Translations under genes and position numbers: made by a program
Part shown: positions 56,786-64,000 of the stretch, piece after piece
Numbering within the stretch: position 1 is the stretch's first letter
How the letters are laid out: every line of letters begins with the position of its first letter
Notes under the pieces: generated by a model
What the model was told of the DNA's origin: nothing
Databases searched by the model: none
What the model saw: the letters and a program-made list of their open reading frames with translations, nothing else
NCBI GenBank assembly: GCA_017506865.1
Contig: JAFCMP010000002.1
Coordinates: forward strand, 248,001-312,000
Source: Tribonema minus
Taxonomy: Eukaryota > Sar > Xanthophyceae > Tribonematales > Tribonemataceae
Length of the DNA: 64,000 bases
Reading direction: 5' to 3'

Positions 56786-59700
56786 CTACGGCCGTGGCTC
56801 TGCCTCCAGCGTAACACTCTCTGGCACCTCCGATAGCGCATGATATTCATGCTCTATCCTATCATCAAAAACGCGAACCAGCCTCAGACCCACAGGGTCG
56901 GGCCCAAGCGGGTACGTAACGCTGGAAGTGGTGATGTGCTGCATCTCGACTCGTTCCTCTACCCAAGTCGACTCGTCCGGCTCTGAGTCGGAGTCGCTGT
57001 CACCGCGCTCCTTCTCCGCCGGTAGGCCCACTGCGTTTGGAGCCAGCATACCCAGGGCCTGGTCTTTGGGGTCTATCGCGACCTTGCCGACCTTGTTGAC
57101 CAGGTTGTAGTGGAGGTGGCCCGAAAACACTGCCTTCACCTGCAACGCGCAACGGGCGCACGCGCTTTGAGATGGCACCATGCAACATATCATCGGATCA
57201 ACCAACGCAACTGCTTCATGAAGTGAGAGGAGCGAGGGATGGAAACAACGCAGACTGTTTCAATGAAACGTTGCAGCTCGCAGACATGACGAAAGCGGCA
57301 ATGACGGGAGCAACGAAAAACACAAATACGTCAAAACTGGCATTCGTGGAGTCATGGCCAAACATGTGGGCAGCGTTGACATCGAGGTGGCTCTCCACCC
57401 CTCTACACTTACGCGCCACAGTGTCATTGTGTGGTACAGAGTTGTGAAGGTTGAAGTTTGTACAGATGGCCATGGGACAGCAGAGCCTTGGTGGCTCGCA
57501 TGAAAGCGTGGACAAAAGCCAAACTGTGGGCTGCGCACTGTAGTCTAAACAAGTACATAGAATTCGCGAAGGCGCACCTTGCACTGCCCCATCTTGCTCA
57601 GCCACTTGAGCCGCACCGCATTTGGCAGCGGCGTCACGACGGCATCAGGTTCTTCCCCGACACTCCTCAAGAACCACGGGTGGTGGCCAAACACCATCAG
57701 GTGGTGCGCATTGAGCTGCGCAAGTTCAAGTTCTTGTTCAAGCCACGTGGCCTGCTGCTGAGCCCTGACACTGTCCCCCTCGGGGGCGGCGAGCAGGGGG
57801 GTGTTGATAACAAGCCCCCTAACGCCCCCCCACCAGAACGAGTAGAAATCAGCGCCAAATCTGCATGCGCGGAGAGAGTGGGTGCGGGTGACGCAGATGC
57901 GGGCTGGTGAGGATCTGCTGAGAACTGCTGCGCCATGCATTTCAGGTTGGAAGTGAGCTGTAACAGTCCCCATTGAGAACTGCTGACTCTGTCATTTCAA
58001 GTCTGAAGTAAGCTGTACTATGAGCTCGGTGACTGAGTCATTTCAAGTTTGAAGTAAGCTGTCACATGAGCCGCTGAGAACTGCCATGAACCACTCGACA
58101 CCAGCTTCGTCCGGGCTCGTCAAGCAACAAACAGCCACTGCAGGGGGTGTCGTTGGTCCACAAACGGGTCATGGAAGATGTTAAATCTAACGGCGTGTCG
58201 CCGGTCAGAGCTGCCCGAGGCATCCCGAACCCTTACCTTAACCCTAACCCAGCTGCTGACCTCAACGTACGAGTTCAATCGCAGCGCATATCGAAAAGCA
58301 CGCACTGATGGTGTACTCTCCTCGTATCAGTGATGCGCGTGGCTGTAAAACATACGAGTACATCCAGAGTACACCTGGAGTTCATTGTTTAGTACAAGCT
58401 GTGTCGTCGGAAGCACAAAGTGCCAGAATGGTACCACAGGCGCCTGATTACAGGGTTCTTGAAACTACTTCTGCCTGTTGGCGGCAGAGGCAATGTGTGG
58501 GCCGTAAATGAACAAAGATGTACACTTAAACTTCACGTTCAGAAGAACATATATTCACAGCGTCCTGATTGGGTTTTTTGAACCCAGTCACCTTTGCTGA
58601 GAGGCTGCCATGGTCATATCCCTCAGCGCAAGCGCAGCATCACTGTCAATAGGGTACTGAAAGCCTACCAAACAGCTGCTGAAGTTGAGATACAACGTAC
58701 AATGTGAAGTTGACACGAAAGGTACTGCAGTTGAAGTTGTCGTGGCAGCCACGGTCGCCTGCGTCCATACAGCGCCCACGTCGCGGATACGTCGAGACGC
58801 TATAGAAAGTAGTGGAACACACTACATGGAGTTATCTGTCATCAGAGTTGAGATCCTCACTTCTATGGGCAGTCATGGGCGCCTCTGTCGGCGTGGCACC
58901 CTCGCCGTGTTGCGTCACAATTGCTTCACAATAACATTTGAAGTCGTGGGTACTTCACATCAAGTGACGTTGAAGTAGCACATGATCAACTTGAGGTTGA
59001 GCACTCGTAGGCCCCCATGGGCGCCTCCGTCCGCGCAGCCCCCACGTCATATTGCGACGCAATTACTTCACATTTTCAATTGAACTTGAAGTATCACATT
59101 CACTCAACGTCAATGTTGAAGCTTCTCACCTCTGCTCGTAGGCCGCCATGGTCGCCTCCGTCGGCGCGCCCCCCACGTCGTGATTGCCGGGGCAGTACAG
59201 CACGGGCACGGTGGCAGACACGCGCGCCATGGCCTCGCGAAACGCACTCATCTCCGCTCCAAAGTCAGCGCTGCCGGGCTCGGACTGCGCAAAGTCGCCT
59301 GTCACCACTAGGAACCGCGGCCGCAGGCGGTTGACAGCGTCGATGCAGGCGCGCAGCGGCGCGAGCTCTTCATACTCTGCGCATGTGGCGGCGGCAGCGG
59401 CGGCGGCGGCGGCGCTGTCGGCAGCGGCGGCGGCGGCGGCATTGACGGTTCGCGTGCGCGTCATGCCGATCTGATTTAGTGCAGAGCAACGAGGGGGGTG
59501 GGGGGGGGGGGGGGTGAGAGATGGCGGTGAGTGTGGAGCAGGGGGCGTTGGCGTCAGGCTGAAGTGGCTTGACGAATCCGTTGTGTGCTTCAAGTAAAGT
59601 ACAACGAGTGGGACTGCGCTTGCGCTCGTCAGGTGTGACTCGCCATGCGGATCTGCTTGCATAATGATAGAGACAAACGGAAGGGCAGTACGCAGCACGG

Positions 59701-62700
59701 GTCGAGGGTGAGACAGTGTCTGCGTCGTGTGGAAGACCAACCCTAACCCCACCCCAAACCCTAACCCTCATGACACGATGTCGTTCAAGCCGTGGAGATT
59801 ATACAGGCACACAAGTCCATGCATGGAGTTGTGTGTGCATTCACAATGGACGATGCTGGTGCCATGTGAATCTGCAAGCACAGAGCAGTTGAGCACACTG
59901 TTGGCTTAAAATTGCGTTGCTGTACAGAGAGCCAGACTTAGGAGTCAGACTCAGCGAAACACTCGATTCAAGCGTAGTGACAGCGCCCAGTGACAAAGAC
60001 CCTGCTTGTGTAAGGGCGCGCAGCACCAGAGACACACGCACATAGCCCGATTGAGTGGGTAGGGGAGGGCTATGTGAAGCAGCGCACATGTGCACGCTGT
60101 GCTGGATTGTAGAACACACGCTGCGGCTAGGTTGCAACGATGAGCATCTACGCACACCAGCTGGACAGTGCATCAAGCTCCAAGTATGTGGGTACAACTC
60201 GTTCCGTACAGCACACGCTACAGCTATATGGGGTAGCTTGCAACGATGAACATGTTTGCATGCTGCCATGGAATCCTGCAGTAGCTGCGAGGGTCACATG
60301 CCATCTACATACATGCCCCGTCCATAACCGGTAACCCTGGGCCCGCCGCATACATGCGGAGTGCACTCGCTTCCAAGTACTCGCTACGTCTGCTGCGGGT
60401 TTTGATCCTTGGGATTAGAGTTAGGGGTAGGGTTAGCGTAAGTGACCACTGCAATCACAACTTCATGTGCTTAAAGTACCTGGGAGTAGTTGACGAGCAC
60501 TGAACGGCATGCCTGGGGCTCGCAATGTGCGAAAATCAAAACAGTTCCATTCATTAGCCGTGGGCAGTCCAGCAAGACGCGCTTGAAGTACTTGAACGTT
60601 CTCATGAGCGCATGAGCACTGCTCGCCAGCTACATATACTTCAAGTAATTAGAGTAATTCATGAGCACTGATTGCCTGGGGATCGCTGATGTGCGCAAAG
60701 CAGAAGGGCTCGTTTCACTGCGCGTGGGGCGTCGCAACCACTAATGAACTTCAAGTACTTGAAGTATTCATGAGCACTGCTTGCCTGGGGATCGCTGATG
60801 TGCGCAAAGAAGAACGGCTCCTTCCACTGGCCGTGTGCATCCCAATCCAGACCCAGGTATTCGTGCATTATGGGATCCGCTCGCAAGCACTTGGCATCCA
60901 CCGCCGATGCGTGGAACAGCCGATGGACCTGAGAAAGCACACAAACAATCGCTATGGGATTAGTTATACATACCTACGTGAATGCAGATCAGTTACTTGT
61001 GCATGATAGGGCCCGCTCGCAAGCACTGGGCGTCAACCCGCGATGCATGGAACAGCCGATGGACCTGGACCTGAGACAGCACACACAGAAATGAGACATC
61101 GTTACTATACTGATGGTACATTGAAAGTGTTTTCAAATATACGCTCTTTGCGAGTAGTGGTGGAACAGCCGCTGGACCTGAGACACCACACACAGGCCTG
61201 CGACATCGTTACTATACCAGCAGTGATGAGGTTGTTGAAGTACATGCGCATATTACGAGTACTATGATACAAGTGCTGATCGTGGGAGCAGAGAAACTAT
61301 CGAGATGGCAGGTGGTCATTGTAGATTGGTGGAATGCCTGCCGTGCTTAATGGCTGATAATTGGAGTCACCTATGTTGTTCTGTGATGCCCTTGTGTCCT
61401 TGCAGCGCACTTGCTCCAGCATCATCATGGCACCAACAACGACGGATGAATGATATGAGTTAATGAATTAGAATGGTGACGAATGAATGAACCTGCCTGA
61501 CCGTCTCCAACGCTTTGCACCATTGTTGCAGCCACTGTTGTAGTCACCCTCTAAGGTCCAGGATACCCCCACACCCATCAGCATTAGAGTTGCGTGTTCT
61601 ACGGCTAAGTCAAGGTAAGCGCTAGGGCTAGGGTTAGGGTTAGCCCTCACCCGCGAGTCCGCCAGACCCTTAGTACAGTGTAAATAGCACCTCGTATCGC
61701 GTCATAACCATCACAGCTGCACTCACAGTCAAAAATTAGGGTAATGGCCTACATACCTGACACGTTCATTAGGGTTGGCATTAGGGTGGGTTAGGGTTAG
61801 GTGAAACCCTTCCCCGCAGCACCGCAAGCGCCCTGGTACGCTGCAGATAGTGCGTTTGCCGCACGTCATCATGGTTATCTGCGTGACACATTTCCTAGGG
61901 TCAGCATCAGGGTTAGGGTTAGGTTAAGGACAGGCCCTCACCCTTGGCTCCGCAAGCGCCTTCGTCAGGTGCAGGTAGCACCTTTGCCACACGTCATTAT
62001 GAGTATATACCGAACACATCTAGGGTTAGCATCAGGGTAAGGGTTAGGGTGAGGGCAAGCTCTCACCCTTGACTCCGCCAGCGCCTTGATACTACACGTC
62101 ATCATGATTATCTACCATACATGTTTACTAGGGTTAGCATTAGCGCGAGGATTAGGGTAAACCCTCACCCTTGGCTCCGCCAGCGCCTTAGTCCGGTGCA
62201 AATAGTGCCTGACGGCCTCCCGGGCGTCCGGCCGCAGCCTCCCCACATCTACATGCGGCGGCAGCGCCTTGGGCACCAGCACCGCATTCATCGCCCACTC
62301 CGAGACGTGGTCGCCGGTGGCGCGCACCGCCACCTCTGACAGTTTCGGAACGCGCACGGCCGGGCCTTCGAACGGCGATGGCACAAACGGATCACACCCA
62401 TCGCCGCCGCAATCCATGTGCTGCTGCTGCGCCGCCGCTGCTGCAGGTGGTGCTGGCGGCGGCGGCGGCGCTGCTGCCGGCGGCTGAGGCGACTGCGCCG
62501 CCGCTGCTGCTGTAGTTGCCTCGGGTGTCGACGGTGGTGGTGGCGGCGGCGGAGCTGAAGCTGAAGCTGCCGCCGCTGCTGCTGAATGTGACAGTGCCTC
62601 ATGTTGTGCCTGTGAGTGTGACATGCTGCTGCTGGCTGCAAAGTAGGGGTGCGCCTTTAGGGCGGGGTAGCCACCGGTCTCGTCGCTGCCGAGCCGTGCC

Positions 62701-63757
62701 GCGGGCTTCTTGCGGAGCAGCACTGTGATGAGGTCCACCGCTACTGGGGGTACGATCCTGCATGCACAGTCAATAATGTTACTTGCTGTCAACAGTGCGC
62801 ATGTGTGTAGTCTCGTCAAATCCGCACGACATGGTGACATGCCAGAGCGTTGTGTCACCAGGTTGCAGGCACAGACGACAATGTTGCCTTGCTGTCAACA
62901 TTGCGCATGTACACTCGGAGAACAGGCACATCAACAATGTTACGTGCTGTCGGCAATGTGCATATGTGTCGTTGAATTCAATTCTCATGACATGTTGGTA
63001 TGACAGTGCATTGCATCACACACCCTGCCAATGCGCACAGGTGCGCGCAAGATATGATGAAGTATTCACCATCAACAGAGCCCAGGTACAACCTCACTAA
63101 GTACGTACGACACACTTGGCAGTAAACAGACTTCACCATGACCTCCAACTTCAAAATGCTTGGCGCAGCAACTCAAATTGGCAACTTGGGGAACGTCACA
63201 GACGTCACAGAACCATCTCTACTCCTCAAGAAGCACCAAGAGGGCAAGGCTCAGGTACATCATCACCTCAAAGGTAATTCCTGAATTAAGTTCAGGTCAA
63301 CTGCCTGGCTCCCGATGATTACCTATCGACTTCAACTGGTTGGAGCCACAAGTCACACTTCTGACCTTAAAAGCAATTTCTTGTTTGCGATGCACATAGT
63401 CTAGAGGCAGCATTCCAAGCCAGAACCTCCAAGGTGATCAACAAGGCGATCAAGTGAAAACTGTTGAAAGTGAAACTGTTAGAAGTGCGACTGTTTTGCT
63501 GAGGGAAACAAACCAACACCATTGCTTCCATCCTGCCCCTCGAATAATGCAGAAAGGCGCTGGGTCTGACCCTATAGAACTAGCTTCATTGTGTCAAGTG
63601 GTACTTGACATCAAAAAATGGCTCACCTGGGAAACCGAACGGTACCCTTCTTGATCCTGAGAAAGCACAGGTAGGGGCTGGGGGCATGGAAAGGGGTCTG
63701 CCCCACCAGAAATTGGTAGATGCAGCACCCCACAGCCCATAGATCTGCTTCTCGGCC
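56786..63757 (-). CDS. PDK1-like AGC kinase fused to CPPED1-like metallophosphoesterase (partial)
   Basis: Six minus-strand exons keep frame: 63757..63627, 62757..62169, 60928..60785, 59470..59130, 57860..57578 and 57139..56786 (phases 2, 0, 0, 2, 0). Exons 1-2 are the C-lobe of a PDK1-type kinase: DLWAVGCCIYQFLVGQTPF, VDLITVLLRKKPAARLG, GGYPALKAHPYF. The ATP site and DFG lie beyond the right edge. A long Ala/Pro/Gln linker and a helix (REAVRHYLHRTKALAEPR) follow. Exon 3 continues VHRLFHASAVDAKCLRADP and enters a CPPED1-like phosphoesterase: WKEPFFFAHISDPQ-IGM, then VVTGDF, GNHDVG, FYSFWWGGVRGLVINTP, VFGHHPWF and FSGHLHYN, which are the metal-ligand motifs in order. Human CPPED1 acts on Akt signalling, the pathway PDK1 switches on, so one polypeptide may hold opposing activities. 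The fusion rests on phase and continuity; two adjacent genes remain possible. The intron after exon 3 is GC-AG. Confidence 0.7.
58735..59085 (-). repeat. Donor-edge copies of the GNHD exon
   Basis: Downstream of the exon ending at 59130 are three degenerate copies of its 3' edge, near 59,010-59,080, 58,865-58,930 and 58,738-58,795. Each resembles, on the plus strand, CATGGTCGCCTCCGTCGGCG and a CCCACGTCGTG block. They are interleaved with TTGAAGT motifs. Confidence 0.6.
60505..60780 (-). repeat. Donor-edge copies of the DPQ exon
   Basis: Two copies of the 3' end of exon 60928..60785 lie downstream, near 60,670-60,735 and 60,510-60,575. The nearer one keeps the whole GCGCACATCAGCGATCCCCA/G end with a GCAATC in donor position. 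The farther one is badly decayed. Confidence 0.65.
60995..61195 (-). repeat. Acceptor-edge copies of the DPQ exon
   Basis: Upstream copies lie at about 61,000-61,082 and 61,160-61,195. The first keeps the CTCAG acceptor and reads VQVHRLFHASRVDAQCLRAG, then PIMHK and a stop, against VHRLFHASAVDAKCLRAD at the true exon. The second keeps only CAG and VQRLFHH. Confidence 0.75.
61640..62110 (-). repeat. Donor-edge array of the kinase-linker exon
   Basis: Four copies of the 3' edge of exon 62757..62169 follow it, with donor positions near 62,066, 61,941, 61,812 and 61,650. The true edge reads YLHRTKALAEPR/GTGAGG. The copies read KALAESR, YLHLTKALAEPR, YLQRTRALAVLR (donor lost) and YLHCTKGLADSR in the same frame. 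Each unit is followed by TTAGGG-type motifs. The period is about 100-160 bp. Confidence 0.8.
62760..63000. repeat. Degenerate tandem repeat in the kinase intron
   Basis: Three units share a CAATGTTAC/GCTTGCTGTCAACA-type block followed by GTGCGCATGTGT or a variant, with a period of about 60-120 bp. They lie between the kinase exons at 63,627 and 62,757. The rest of that intron (63,001-63,626) and the end segment 63,758-64,000 show no supported exon. Confidence 0.5.
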
Positions 63758-64000
63758 CTGCATAAGGTGAGGTTAGGGTTAGGGTTAAAGTTAGGAAAAA
63801 TACAACGAAACATTCTTAAAAGCAGGGCAAAGTAAGCAATACACAGAGGGGGTTCAGAGCTGAGTGGCGTTATTGCTCAGGTGTCACACTGTCAGCAGGG
63901 TTGCAGGATGGCATGCTGCTGTTGGCGAATACCAGCAAGCACCCTGTCCACCATTAAACAACCTTCTGTCAAAACAAAACCCAAGGTGTACGTCAATGTG

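Noticed and set aside
61640-62110. Considered a subtelomere because of TTAGGG runs
   Set aside because: Runs are only two to four units long, in both orientations, and inside a coding gene's intron.
1-64000. CRISPR arrays, bacterial operons or phage modules
   Set aside because: Spliced genes, PPR, eIF3j, cyclin and AGC-kinase content show a eukaryotic nuclear locus; tandem repeats lack the uniform repeat-spacer pattern.

Overview
This is nuclear DNA from a eukaryote, almost certainly a unicellular or filamentous alga with a secondary red-type plastid. Genes are split by many GT-AG introns of about 80 bp to several kb. Codon use is GC-rich. TTAGGG-type motifs are scattered inside introns. One protein (31-35 kb) starts with a signal-peptide-like stretch followed by S-G-F-A-P, the ASAFAP-type plastid-targeting signature of stramenopiles, haptophytes and cryptophytes. 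The species cannot be named from the sequence alone.

Layout, left to right. A CDC123 homologue (minus, running off the left edge) is head-to-head with a PX-domain gene (plus). Next come a small secreted acidic protein (7.9-9.2 kb, plus), an orphan multi-pass membrane protein (11.5-13.2 kb, minus), and a tandem pair of broken zinc-finger exons (14.7-16.5 kb). From 17 to 24 kb there are exons of a possible DOCK-family gene. A multi-exon orphan gene (25.9-28.6 kb, minus) is split by a 101-bp out-of-frame tandem duplication. It is followed by a decayed ankyrin-repeat fragment and a displaced copy of the terminal exon of the secreted-protein gene. A plastid-targeted GNAT acetyltransferase (minus) lies head-to-head with eIF3j (plus) at 31-40 kb. 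A PPR-SMR gene (43.4-47.8 kb, minus) and the 3' part of a non-LTR-type retroelement (48.7-50 kb) follow. Then come a cyclin (51.7-55.2 kb, minus) and a gene that appears to join a PDK1-like AGC kinase to a CPPED1-like metallophosphoesterase (56.8-63.8 kb, minus, running off the right edge).

The recurring oddity is structural. In at least four genes, introns carry tandem arrays of degenerate copies of the neighbouring exon edge with its splice site. Acceptor-edge copies occur in the GNAT gene, donor-edge copies in eIF3j and the kinase part of the fusion, and both kinds around the phosphoesterase exons. Many copies still read in the exon's frame. TTAGGG motifs are interleaved in several arrays. 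The other notable themes are long poly-C tracts just upstream of 3' splice sites and a family of 3'-anchored retroelement tails with a GGGC...GCCC hairpin.

Exon boundaries were inferred by eye from splice consensus, phase continuity and family similarity. They have not been checked against transcripts.
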